NCBI GenBank assembly: GCA_031002005.1
Contig: CM061921.1
Coordinates: 147,903,283 to 147,967,282, forward strand
DNA: 64,000 nt
Reading direction: 5' to 3'
From: Vandiemenella viatica
Taxonomy: Eukaryota; Arthropoda; Insecta; Orthoptera; Morabidae
Shown piece by piece: positions 33,683 through 45,330 of the stretch. The translations under genes were made by a program, and so were the position numbers. Below the pieces are notes generated by a model. It worked only from the letters and a program-made list of their open reading frames with translations. It was not told the DNA's origin and searched no databases. The stretch's first letter is position 1; every line of letters starts with the position of its first letter.

Positions 33683-33827
33683 AGATATGTATATTTGATT
33701 CCCAAAGTACAGACAACACCAGACGAACACAACACGTAATTAAAACCACGCAAGCCCGACGCAGGATTTGAACAGGTGCCCCTTCAACGCTTAGCAAGCA
33801 CGCTACCTCAACGCTGCCGGGATCTGC
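33683..33827 (-). mobile_element. tRNA-derived SINE, second family
   Basis: Minus strand: CGTTGAGGTAGCGTGCTTGC head, B box CTGTTCAAATCCTGCG near 33770, then GGGCTTGCGTGGTTTTAATT as a tail start. The same tail is seen at 42696-42721, which makes a repeat family. Confidence 0.7.
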
Positions 33828-34119
33828 TATGCCTTTTTAAAGTAAATAAATAAACATTGTAGTTTCTTATTAAACTCGCACCACTTCTCAGTTATTCTCC
33901 ATAGAACATGCATTATTTTATTACAGGCAATCTGCACGATGCATGGGACTCCAGTAGTTATCAGAAAATGCACCTTGTGACTGATATTAAAAGATATTTC
34001 ACAAACTGTACAATTAATTATTAAAAAAAACCTCTGCATCACTTTCGACTTCACTTGTATTGTACAGATAAATTGTATTGCTGGCTATAGTTCGTTCAGT
34101 TAACAGAGGCGGCTCAAGG
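33828..34119. other. No gene recognised
   Basis: AT-rich. Confidence 0.35.
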
Positions 34120-34565
34120 TCACTGTGCTCTTACCCTTACATGTGAAGGGGATAGAGCGCCCGCTATCGAATTGGCCGCTCGTTTACCGTGTAGAGAGCG
34201 GTGAGGTATGGAGCGAGGCAAGGAAAACATTACCTTGAGCCGCCAGTCGAGTGTGAACAAAGTATAATTGTTTTTGTGTTGTGTGTGTGTTGCAGTGAAT
34301 GCCAGAGCGCGAGCTCGCGCATGGGCATGCTTCCGCGCGCGCACTGAGACGGTGGAATGTCAGCCTCAGCCGGGGCCCAGCCACAGCTAACTTGTATGTC
34401 ATAGCTGTATCTATGTTAGTGCAAGTGACAATACGTTATAGGTGTGTAGCTAAAACGTGTGGGAATGGAGAAAGGAAAGCGATGTTACCATGTCCGAACG
34501 CACAACGAAAGGTTTTTAATAGAGACTGTAGGGAGTATTTAGAACTGAAAGGTTTACAGTATTAA
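34120..34565 (+). other. CpG-richer patch with open frame, possible host exon
   Basis: Locally GC- and CpG-rich (CGCGAGCTCGCGC near 34308, CGCGCGCGCACTG near 34335) in an AT-rich setting. Plus ORF 34299-34565 (88 codons, RYRCVAKTCGNGERK near its middle, stop after GLQY) has no domain I know. It could be a first exon or promoter of a host gene, or a random frame. Confidence 0.25.
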
Positions 34566-34812
34566 TCCGGCTATTATTTTTATACCTGGAAAAAAATTCG
34601 TTACGAAAACTTTAGATCCGTATTACTGACGCTGTGTGATGATGCTTATCCTCAGTTTTTACCTAACGGAGAATGTTTCTGGATAAGGCTACATGACGAA
34701 GTGATAATCAGAATGTGCTGAATGTGTTACGGGGTTGAAATGCTGCTGTGGCAGACTGCTTTGATGTCATCCTCACTTCCAGTCACTTGATAATGTAATC
34801 AGTTAAATAACT

Positions 34813-34857
34813 GATTTGTTCCTACGAGCAGGTAATTTATTCCTACAAGCAGGTAGT
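34813..34857 (+). repeat. Short direct duplication, about 22 bp unit
   Basis: TTGTTCCTACGAGCAGGTAA is followed by TTATTCCTACAAGCAGGTAG. Confidence 0.7.
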
Positions 34858-37800
34858 GCTTTTGTATATGAAATTTAATTTTAATTAATACTCTTTCTCA
34901 GTTTTTAATTCAGAGTACGAATATTTTTTTTCGTCCTTTATAGAAGATCTCTAAACAGTACACGGTTACAAGTATAATTTAAATAACATTTTGATTAACT
35001 AAGTATGTAGCTGATAATGACTGCTATAGGCACTAACTTCAGTTTATTTGATTTACCTTGTCTATAGTAAACATGGTAACTTTCCCACTGATTAATGTAC
35101 CAGCAGTAGCGTTAGCTTAACATTCAGATACTTTCATTAAGAGGCCTATTAAATATTCATTGTGTTTCCTATTTGCGCGTTAGCAGTGGTTGTTATGGAT
35201 ATAGGAGATATCATGTACTGCATGTAAACTTGCAGATTAGTATATTTTAATAATACTGGTTTTAAAATTCACCACGATGCCTAGTGTTACATAGGTATAT
35301 TTTTGTAGCATTCAGAGGATAGTTTTAAAACGCGTGTGATAAGACACCTTAGTCCAGGAAGAGGCATGTAACATTGAGGAACTTGGTGCGTCTGTATGTG
35401 AATATATTTTCATCTGGTAAATTTTTATGTTTCTGGCGTAAGTTATAGAGTCACATATATTATTAATCATAATGTATGTTGTGGTTTTAAAACAAAGGAA
35501 ACGATTTGATGGAAACATAAATGTATGTCATACTGGAAGTATATAATAAATATGTCTATATCTTACTTCTTTGCACTCTGTGTCTCCATTATTATACTAA
35601 CCACTGTCCTTGTTTCTTCCCGCGCATCCTCATTTCCAAAACCACAAAGTATTATTGCTTTCTAAATATTCAGTAGTTATTCAATTCCGTTGCTATTTTG
35701 TAATCATGATGAAATATGAGGACACTGAACCTACTGCACCCACGAAAAAGTATATGCCCCAGAAAGAAGGTTAATAGAATTAAGGTCTCATTACGCCAGT
35801 AAGTTTCCTAATAGATTTTAAAAGAAATCATACAGTTCTAAATACTTACCAACACAAGGGGATGAAGCTTGTAGAAAGTAATCAAACTATATTACTCCGA
35901 AACACTAATTACATGTAAAAAGATTGCAAATTAAACAAGAAATCTCTTTCGTTTGAAAAATATTGTATGTTTTATACCAATATTTCAATCTGAGCTAAGC
36001 AAAGTACACCATCCCCCCCCCTTTTTCACTGTAGTGTCAAAATCTGTGAACAAATACACTTTCTAAGAACTTATTTTTTAGCAAATTGGCTCTTACAGAT
36101 ATATCTAAGGTTTCTTTAATATCACAACACATTATTAAGCATTAACACAATTCACAGATAATTATAATTTTATTTTTAATAAATTGGGATTAAAAAATTA
36201 TTGCAGAATATATATTGCATAACTGCTACTAAAACACAAGTTTTGAGCTATAATGCCAGCGCCGTCTATCGCTTACGAACTTTGATTGTTTGGGAATACC
36301 TCAAATTGTGTATGTTTTGAAGCCCTGTTGATCTTGGAGTAAGTTATTCAGCTTTGCAGTACCACAGCAGCAATTCTACGTGCTCCAAAACTCAACTCAA
36401 CTGCCAACAGCATCATAAACTGATACAAAAAAAAAAAAACAGCACTCAGATGATGACAATATTACATTCCCCCAAACAGACACTCAAATCATATATATAA
36501 ATATATTACTTGTTTCTTTGTAGGAGATTATATCTTTATTTTCCGTCCAATTTCACGTTTAATTGTAACAGTTATTGACACTATTCTTCATAATACATAC
36601 ATTACAACTCTCTTGATGTTTTCTAATTGCCGTCATTAAATTCTAAATAACTACCTTAAATTTACTTTAAAAATTCACATCTTTTAATAACATAGCAGTC
36701 TAAGATAGAATAACGACGTGCATGTAATTTGACAATAGGCTTAATCTTTGGAAAACAATAATGAAATCTGGAAACTGTAACGCAAATTATTTCCAAGTAA
36801 AGGGTCATTATGGCAATGTGGTTTCGTTGAAATGGACTAAAATATTAGGAACAGAAATTAACAAGAGAATACTACATTACTGCCACTGGATTCAATCTTT
36901 ACATGTTAATAGTAGTAGTAACCTAAAAATATTTGCCTACGTATGAAGACTGCGGTGCCAAACGTCATAAAAGAATTACCAGGTAAGTTATGATCTTGTG
37001 TATGCATCTCCGACACAGTGATTCCCCCAACGTTTGTTAAATTTATTTCAATAACGCATGAGATGTTAGGCAGGTCATCTTCTGTTAATCCAGGAATATA
37101 AACTACATAGTTCCAGTTACGAACAGATTTAACGAGATCACTTACATGCTAACTATCTAAGGGAAAAATTACAAGTATATAAAATCCAAACACCTTTGTC
37201 ACACATTGTTATTATGCACCATTTTAGAGGACTGCTGATAGAAAATATCAGAACTTCAATTGTTTAAATATATGATCTTCCAGCAGAATAAGAGGTGCAA
37301 AGATTAAAAAAATTCGTGATCTAATAACTGAGCATCGGAAAGTAATATATTGTTTATATATCGATGGTAAGTACTTGAATCATTACTTCAAGAGAAATTT
37401 TTCAGGAAGAAAAGAAACGAAACAGCTAACATGAGTGTATTAAACCTGAAAAGATCAGTTCAAATAACATTCTCATTATACATTCGTCCTACACAACACT
37501 AGTTAATAAACAATAGGATATCAGATAAATGTAGTTTTATATTACATATTTCTGAAAGCAGTGGGTGTAAAAAATCTGTTGGAGGGATTTCTCGATAAAG
37601 TGTATTGTATCCTGTCGAAAAGGCAATTTTTATGACTGAGGAATTGAATTTAATTAAATTATGGTTTTTAAATCACATTACAAATTATTATAGCATTAGT
37701 AGTTATTATAAATCACTTATTTGTATAATCATCCAAAAGAATATTAGGTGGATTGCAGAAGAGAATGATGCATTTTAACTTGTTTTATTTTGCTTTTGGT

Positions 37801-40151
37801 AAACTTTTTGTAACTCCTTTGTGGGATGAAGACAATGACGTACAGGAACAATACCGAATCTGAAATATCTTGTCAGACAATAACTTAGAAGCAATGTCTT
37901 TTTTTTTTCAAACTCTTTACTCACGGAAATTTCAACATTCACATTGAAATACAAAAAACTGGTGAAGCTCCGTAAGTATTACGTGATTGATAGATATATA
38001 GTGTAATTTTATTTTAGCATTATTTAGTAAAAAACATTAATAATTATAAAGGGTTCATGAAAATTACCATCACATAAGATTAAAATGTCAAGACCTGACT
38101 ATTTATTCACGAATACACTACCAACAAACACAGTATCACTATCATTAAGTTTCATAAACAAACAAGAGTTATAAAATAAACACCTTAGTCACACATCAAT
38201 GATTGATAAACTGTGCAATTAAATACCATAAATGAAATATAAAGCAGCAATTTCACTGATATCGTTATGAAGTTACAAACAAATACAGCATTTTTGAAAT
38301 TAACAAAAACACGCAACGTATCGTTCAACTTGACAATTAATGTTAATTCTGTGTACAAACCGGTACACCACTACAATGCTCAGATGAGATTCGATAAACA
38401 GAGTCTCTCGTGAAGCAAATATCTTTCCTCAAGACGTTATTTTTGGCAGCAAGAATGAGTAGTATAAGTGCAAACTTTGTTTTAAAAATCAGACGATGTC
38501 TTTTTCAAATTATAATCTCTTAGTCAGCAACATTTAACACAGTAGTCCGCTTTCAGACCAGGCTCCTTACTGTAAAATAACAACGTCCTCAAGTGGCTGT
38601 ATAACGGCAATCACTTGTCCAAAGCTACCAATAGAAATTCGAATTATTTTGGTACGGTTCCAAACATGAAGTCCCATTTCGACGGTTTTCTCGAGGCTTC
38701 CTCGGTCGACGTCTCATCGGTCTGCCTCACCTGTCACCGTATCCGAAAATCATAACCTGCTTCAGTTTGTCAGGGCTACAGATAGGCTCAAAAATATACA
38801 AACAAACAGTAACGTATACCATACAATTTTACTGTTGGCAATTTAATTTTCTCCGCCCTTTCATTCCAGCAATTGCTAGTTTATGACTTGTCGAATTAGG
38901 CTGGTAAATCGTAATACTTTGGTTTTTTCCGTGGCATTTCGACTGTTGGCTTCTCTCTCAGTCAGAGATTTTCTATCTCTCAGTTCTACTGATTGCGTGC
39001 TACGACCCTAATCTTGCGTATCTTGGTGAAGTCACGAACTGGACATTTGTCCCTCTATCTTAGGCATCCTCGCCATTATTTCGTAATGCAATTATCAATG
39101 ATTTGCCAACATTAGTCTTTATTCTGTTAATGTAGAAGTATGGTAACATATTATTTTCGTCATTTCATTGGTAAATTTTTTGTAATATAAAAACATATCA
39201 TCAGTATAATTGTATTATTACCACTGTTCCGATCACGTTCCCACTTCATTGTCCTTACTGGTCATCAGTAGCACTTGTAAATTGCGAGTCCTGTATGTTT
39301 CATCATTAAGTGCCTTGAAATGTATGGATTATAAATAATACAAATCAGATAAGACTTAATATTACGCTAAATTCAAATTTGACACAATTTCAATACAGAT
39401 TTTGTTTTTTAAATTGAACTTCAAACTAAAATAGTTTAGGAATTGGTGATTCTGTGTGAAAAGTAATCCGAAACCCTCGGTCGCGTTTTAGTGCAACAAC
39501 AAAATAAACTTCAAGAAAAAATTACGTAACTGGCAACACTTTATGGAGTTATAGTACTCACAATCGTTCTCCTCCCTCATACCATTATGCTAAAAAGAAC
39601 TCAGTATAATAATGTATAGGTACAACATATATTAATTGATAACAAAATGTGCAATAATATACAAGAATACACAAATTATGTGACTACATACCAAAAACTT
39701 CATGCCAAATCAAATCAATTTTATTTACTCAGCTTTGGTCTCTGAATTACTTTCAACATTCATACACTTAGTTTCATAAGCAAAATTTTCTTACTCATTA
39801 CACATCAAAAATTATAAAGACTTTGCCTATGTTTATAACACATAAAGTTCCTACCTTGGCAAGGTCATAACGACGTCTTTTTGCTCCTTATGCCTCATAT
39901 TAGCATACATTGCAACTCTTGATGACTTTCGCAATTAATACACATGACTATATCAGCATTACGTTCAACAAATTTCTAAAATAGTCAATTTCCGGACATT
40001 CTTGTGAGTTCATACTCTTCTAGAAGCAACATTTAACTCTCCAACCCACATTACATTGTAATCAGTAACCCTTATTAATTTACTTAGTTATTCAATCTTA
40101 CATACTCGTATATTTATTGTTCAGTTGAACCCCTTCATATGGTGTCATTTG
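34858..40151. other. Long AT-rich, repeat-poor stretch
   Basis: About 5.3 kb on both strands without SINE boxes, RT or transposase motifs, long ORFs or visible inverted repeats. Might be host intron or intergenic DNA. Confidence 0.5.
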
Positions 40152-40520
40152 TACGAGGGTAATTCGGAAAGTAACCTTCGTTTGGCTATAAATAAAAAAC
40201 TTTGATAGTAAAAAATATTTTATTATATACATCTTAAAACTCCAGCTTTTTACTATTTTTACCATTTACATTTAAGCATTTGTCATAGCGTTTCACCAAT
40301 TTACAAATTCCTTCTTCATAAGGCACGTAGCCAATCTTCCACAGCATTTTGAAGTTCGTCATCGTCATCAAAGAGAGTCTCATCAACAGTTCAGTGATAG
40401 CCTCGAAACTCCGTACAATGAAATTAAGTGGTGGTGGTAAAGCGAAATTATCCTCACTTCCGGGGGCGAACGCGTCATAGACGATGGGAGTCGCTGGTGG
40501 CCGAACATGTATAGCCACAA
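40152..40520 (-). pseudogene. Mariner-type transposase, C-terminal fragment
   Basis: Starts with an end-like GTACGAGGGTAATTCGG. Minus ORF (40234-40518) ends with YVPYEEGICKLVKRYDKCLN, a C-terminal block typical of mariner-like transposases. No catalytic Asp is present. Everything upstream is missing or decayed. Confidence 0.6.
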
Positions 40521-40540
40521 AAAATTTTGAATTTTTTATC

Positions 40541-40785
40541 TTATTTTTTTACTTATGGCTTTACGCCTCGTCGACGACGAGATCATTATAGGCGGAATGG
40601 GAATGGGTACAAGGAACGGGAAGGAATTCGGCCATAGCATTTTGAAGAATGCATCCCAGCATTCACCTGGAATGATTTTGGGAAACCATGGAAAACCCAA
40701 ATCTGGATTCCCGGACGGGGATTCGAACCGGCATCCTCCCGAATGCGAGACCAGATCGTTAGCCGTTCACCCACCATGGTCGGTA
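40541..40785 (-). mobile_element. SINE, main family, full length
   Basis: Minus strand: ACCATGGTGGGTGAACGGC head, B box GGTTCGAATCCCC near 40718-40730, a GTTTTCCATGGTTTCCC segment, CTCGTCGTCGACGAGGCG near the 3' end, and the A tail at 40541-40555. Confidence 0.9.
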
Positions 40786-41717
40786 AAATTTTTTGGAGAC
40801 ATCATCGTGCAATCATGGCTATTTCGTGTCACTAGACAAAGAATAGTTTAATCTGGGTGTACGTCAGTGCACCCGCTAAGTCGAGTCGAAAGTGGCACTT
40901 CTGCCCTTTTCTCGAAGCGATTCTCACCATTTTTGTCCCTTAATTTTGTCCACCTTATTAATTCAACATGCCTCGGATTTCCATTGTACATAGATATCAG
41001 CTATCTTAGCAATCGTACTAAATTTTGTTTCGTTCCTTTTTTTTCTTAGTTTGTACGTCATTTATACACAAATTTCACTGATTTTTTATACACTCACTCA
41101 CTGAAAATTCATCAAAACTGTAAGGTATTTCCCGCAGTCGTAGAAAGTTGAAGTTTGGTATACTGATATAGTTTTATCCACTTTTTGTAAGAAAAGTATA
41201 CAACTCGTAAATTTCCATCTGTCTACCCCTCATCTAAGCTAAATGTGAAATCGCTTTCTGTCCTATTAACTTTATTTTCTTCAGATTTATGCTATGGACG
41301 GAGCTTACTAGGTTTAACTAATGTGTTACTTTAGAAGTTAAAGAAATTAGCTTTTTTCCGACAACAACACACAGACATCAAAATTCCACTGTACTTCCCG
41401 CCGTAAAAATGTTTGGCGCATATTTCTAGATTAATTTCTTTTCTCTGAATGAAAATCTATACCTGAAATTTCTTTTATGCATAAAGATCAGCAAGTTTGA
41501 TTAACATCTTAAATTTTATTTTTTTCCTATTTGTAATTTTGAAGTTTTTATTTACCTATGGAGATAGTTAAGTCTGTGGTAATCAATATTGCTTGTCCAT
41601 GGCGCACATCTATTGTTTACGGAGAGCGTGGCATTATTGGTGACGTAATTGATGTCTTGAATTCTAAAATTCCTTACATACCAATTCTCAAATAGAATCG
41701 TTACAAAAAGAAATAAG
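40786..41717. other. No gene recognised
   Basis: AT-rich with no recognisable domain. Confidence 0.4.
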
Positions 41718-42263
41718 TTCCCACAAAAACAATTATTGCAAAAAATTTCCAAGTCTCGTGGATGTGTTGTGACAAAAAGTTGTGAGATCTTGTTCTGAGC
41801 AAAGATTACATTTTACCATGAGAATTCACTTCACTTTCTGAAAAAGAATGGTTTCTCTAGGTTTTATACATCATTTATTTAGAATAAAAACAAATTTCTA
41901 ACTTGGCCACTATGCATGTCATAATTTTTACTAAAATGAAAGGCATATTATACATAATTTATTGTAAGATTTGTCAAACCCGAAAGATGAGCAACGTAAT
42001 TCTTGTTTCTTTTTATAAATTTGGTAAAGCAACACATTTACGGTATTTAAATACTTTTACCAAAACATGGCACGCATAATGACCAAGTCACCAGATTTTT
42101 TTTTATTCTAAAATAAAAGATCTATAGCAACAAGAGAAACCATTCTTTTTCAGAAAGTGAAATGAATACACACTGTAAAATGCAGACTTGGCTCAGAACA
42201 AGATCAACTGCACAACCACGAAAATTGGCCTATTTTTAGAAAAATTGTTTTTGTGGGATTTCT
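41718..42263. mobile_element. Foldback (inverted-repeat) element, unknown family
   Basis: Left arm about 41718-41940 and right arm about 42055-42263 are inverted (CCCACAAAAACAAT outer ends; CACTTTCTGAAAAAGAATGG inside), around a spacer of roughly 115 bp. No hammerhead core and no coding content were seen. Confidence 0.75.
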
Positions 42264-42660
42264 CTGTCCCTTGCTTAAAGAGCTGACATTACGGGAAACG
42301 ACAGGTCTCGAGTACCTGAGTATCGCCGCGATCGCGTCTGCTCAAAACTCGTTCAATACTCACCGAATGGTGTTTTCTGGAAGCGAGATGATGAATTTGA
42401 AAGATGACTCACTCGTCTGTCATGTAGCGCCGACTTCCAACGAATGGAAACATCTGAGTCACATCGATCTACAAGGTGTTTCACTAGACCGGCTTCCGCC
42501 GGTTTTTCGTCGTGCGGGAGACACATGATATCGCCAATAACAGCGACATACAGCAGCAGACGAAAAGGAAAGTGATCCGCAAGCAGCATCGCTTTTTTAT
42601 TGCCATGAGATCCATGCAGGTATTTCGGCTTAGCCTCTACCGACTGGGGAACTAATTTTA
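42264..42660. other. Unrecognised repeat-like sequence
   Basis: GC-richer than its surroundings; ORFs in both directions (42253-42528 plus, 42353-42670 minus), neither with a domain I know. Possibly part of an unclassified transposon. Confidence 0.3.
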
Positions 42661-42860
42661 ATGTTTGCAAGGGCCACCAGTTCGATTCCGTCCTAGGGCT
42701 TGGGTGGTTTTAATTAAGTGTTGTATTCGTCTTCTTCTGTCCTCACTGTAGTGTTCACAGAATCGTAATGAAAGGCCTCATACAGCAGTTGTTACAAAAA
42801 TAAATTGGAGCTGGCTAAACGGTCAAAAGACCGAAGGCCATAATTAAAAAGAGTGGTGGA
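42661..42860 (+). mobile_element. tRNA-derived SINE, second family (B-box to tail)
   Basis: CCAGTTCGATTCCGTCC gives a B box, then GGGCTTGGGTGGTTTTAATTAAG, then CTAAACGGTCAAAAGACCG with a small hairpin, and GGCCATAATTAAAAA at the 3' end. The GGGCTTG..GGTTTTAATTA..GTGTTGT block is shared with 33683-33827. Confidence 0.65.
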
Positions 42861-42909
42861 TTGTATGTATTGCCGTGTGTCTGTGAGACGTGTAACTTCT
42901 GTTCTGTAG

Positions 42910-43132
42910 TTTATGGGCTGGAGATCGAGGACTGTCCCAGTATTGGTCTATGACTGCCTATTTTAAAGCTGGTCCCATTGTACCTCTCCGATGCAATGTG
43001 GTATGTAGAATACGTGTAGACTTTAGTATTGTTAACTTGACCGCAGACGAAGAAACGAAATTCATACTGGGAATCGTTTACGTTTATTCCAATCTGCTAC
43101 AAGATCCCATCAAACACGTCATGTTTCAAACG
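42910..43132 (+). other. Candidate internal exon, weak
   Basis: The open frame LWAGDRGLSQYWSMTAYF through IVYVYSNLLQDPI to MFQT is bounded by an acceptor-like TTCTGTTCTGTAG before 42910 and a donor GTAAGT at 43133. The peptide has no domain I know. Confidence 0.2.
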
Positions 43133-43654
43133 GTAAGTGCTTCCCATGAAGGAATTAAGTCTGCGAGGATAAGCCACAATACTCATCTTACGTATTTTCT
43201 ACAATGACGTTCACATGTACACCAAAGAAAACTGGTAATTTTTAAGTGCTAATTCAGTTTGGATGGCAAGGTAAAATGAAGTGGCTTTTCACAGCTTTCA
43301 AGCCGTCTTCGCGGAGGATTAGCATAGGTTGGGCTCCACATTCCTATTTCCTGATCGTAGGCAGTAGAGTAGACGTGCCGTCGTCAGCGACACCTTCCCG
43401 CTGAGTTTCCTCCAAGGTACTCATTGGACAGCAGGCTCAGGGGACCTGGGAGGCTGTTCCGGACGTTCAGCTTCGAGGAAGGATCCTCGTCACACGCTCT
43501 ATCGCCTGAGTCATGCGGCCGCCTTTGGATAGCAAGGTGCAGTCTTCAGCACAGGAACTATATTTACCCCACCATGTACTACATAGACTGATCTTAAGAT
43601 ATTCACATTGAATTCGGATTTATTGATTTCGTTCCTTAAAAAAGGTATTGATGT
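43133..43654. other. GC-richer unique sequence
   Basis: 43250-43560 is less AT-rich than its surroundings, with no recognised motif. Confidence 0.3.
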
Positions 43655-43855
43655 ATTTTTTTTTTATTATTTTTTTTTTTTTGTAACAGTTTAACGTCCC
43701 TTTTTAACAACGTGGTCTTTAGAGACGGGAAAGGATGGGGGCAAGGAATGGGAAGGAATTAGGCCATGGCCTTTTGAAGGAAGCATCCCGGCATTCGCCT
43801 GGAGTGACTTGGGGAAACCATGGAAAACCCAAATCTGGATGCCCGGAGGTATTGA
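43655..43855 (-). mobile_element. SINE, main family body with a different 3' tail
   Basis: The body matches the family (CCATGGTTTCC and GCCGGGATGCTTCC on the minus strand), but the 3' part has GTCTCTAAAGACCACGTTG in place of the CGTCGACGAGGCG tail. The same tail appears at 54410-54450. The head is truncated near 43850. Confidence 0.8.
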
Positions 43856-44149
43856 TGTAAAAGCTATAGGTCGCAAGCAGAGACAGCCCTCAGCTTTTTT
43901 TCGTCATGTTACGTTAGCGTTTCTCAATATCAAACGTAATTTTACGTACCAATAACATTAAATGGGCCTAATTTTTTATCTAGTTGTATAACATTATCAT
44001 TTGGAACATATTGTATTGTAACGTGATATTATAATAAATCTTACAGCAGTTAAGAATATGGAATCGAACTATTAAAAGAGAATTATTATTATTATTATTA
44101 GTCATTATTGACCTTCAAGGACAGAGTTTAAACTCAAATTATTCATGAC
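43856..44149. other. No gene recognised
   Basis: AT-rich with an ATT repeat near 44083-44100. Confidence 0.4.
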
Positions 44150-45325
44150 CATTCAGTTTTGTTTTGTATTTGTCTTCTTACTCTTCTCTTCCCAAAACTT
44201 CTTCATACGTTCACTGTGCTCCTGTTTCGTTTGTTCTGTCCATTTTCTTCCTGTTTTCTTCGGTATTTTAAATTTTGTGTTCATAATTTTGTTCCAGAAT
44301 TATCCCCTTTCCTGTGTCATTTCCTTGATGCTCCCTGCACGATTTAAGTCCTCTTTCATTTCATGGAACCAATTGGTTTTCCTGAGTGAGCCATTTACCT
44401 CATCAATGATCCTCTTTGTGAGTCTAGTGTTGTCAATTCTCTGTAAGTGTCCATAGAATTGTAATCTGCGTCTTCTGATCATGTCTGTCAGTCTATCCGT
44501 ATGTTCATATAATTCTTTTGTTGGCCTTTTCATACATATGCTGTCTTTATATACTACTCCAAAAAAAATTCTAACTATTTTGCTCTCAACTTTTTCCGCT
44601 TCCGTGTTGTCTGAAGCTCCAATCGTGGTTGTTTCTTTCGGATATAATGCTTCTGGCAGTACCACTGTATTGGAATGTCTGAGTTTGGCCTGCCTTGATA
44701 TATTTCTTTTGTTATAATATGACCATGTGAGTCTGTATACCTTCTGAAGTTTTTCTGATCTTTCCGCATTTGATAGCTTTTATGATCCTTCTACTTGTAT
44801 GTATTCCCCTAGAAATTTGAAATTCTCTACCCCTTTTATGTTGTCAAATTTTGTGTGTATTTTTGTACGTTGTTGTTTTGTTTTTCAACATACTGCGTTT
44901 TTTCATACGAAATTTGTAGTCCTGTTGCGGCGGAAATTTGATGTAGCTGTTCCAATGCGTCTTGTGCTTCCTGCCTATTGTTGCTGAGTATTGCCAGAGT
45001 CATCCGCAAATGTCAGGCCTCTTAGGATTGCTTTGGTATCACGTGTTCTCCCTAGCTGTATTTCTTTGACCTGTATTTCCCATTGCTTTGATAACTTTGT
45101 CCAATACCATGTTGAATAAAATCGGTGATCATCCGTCTCCTTGCCTGACTACTGTGCAAATTTCGAATGGTTCTGATGTTTTTCCTACAAATTTTGTTTT
45201 AGACGTGATACCAGTGGGTGTTTGTTGTATCAAAGCCCATGTCTTCTTGTCTTTGCCGTATTCTTTCGTTATGACAAAGAGCGTTTTTCTGTCTATGGAG
45301 TCATATGCCTTCTATTAAAGGTAAA
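44150..45325 (-). pseudogene. LINE reverse transcriptase fragment
   Basis: Minus strand from 45320: KAYDSIDRKTLF (first catalytic Asp), KTKFVGKTSEPFEI, VVRQGDG, a stop, SPILFNMVLDKVIKAMG near 45100, then the DD region near 45000 (ADDSGNTQ), and PEALYPKETTT, RRRRLQFYGHLQR (near 44475) in the 121-codon frame 44300-44665. Same style as the copy at 20.0-20.9 kb but diverged. Several frame breaks; 5'-truncated next to the transposon insertion at 45331. Confidence 0.8.
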
Positions 45326-45330
45326 TTATA

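Noticed and set aside
42353..42670. 105-codon minus ORF (and 91-codon plus ORF overlapping it)
   Set aside because: Peptide has no known domain and the region looks like a repeat; not reported as a gene.
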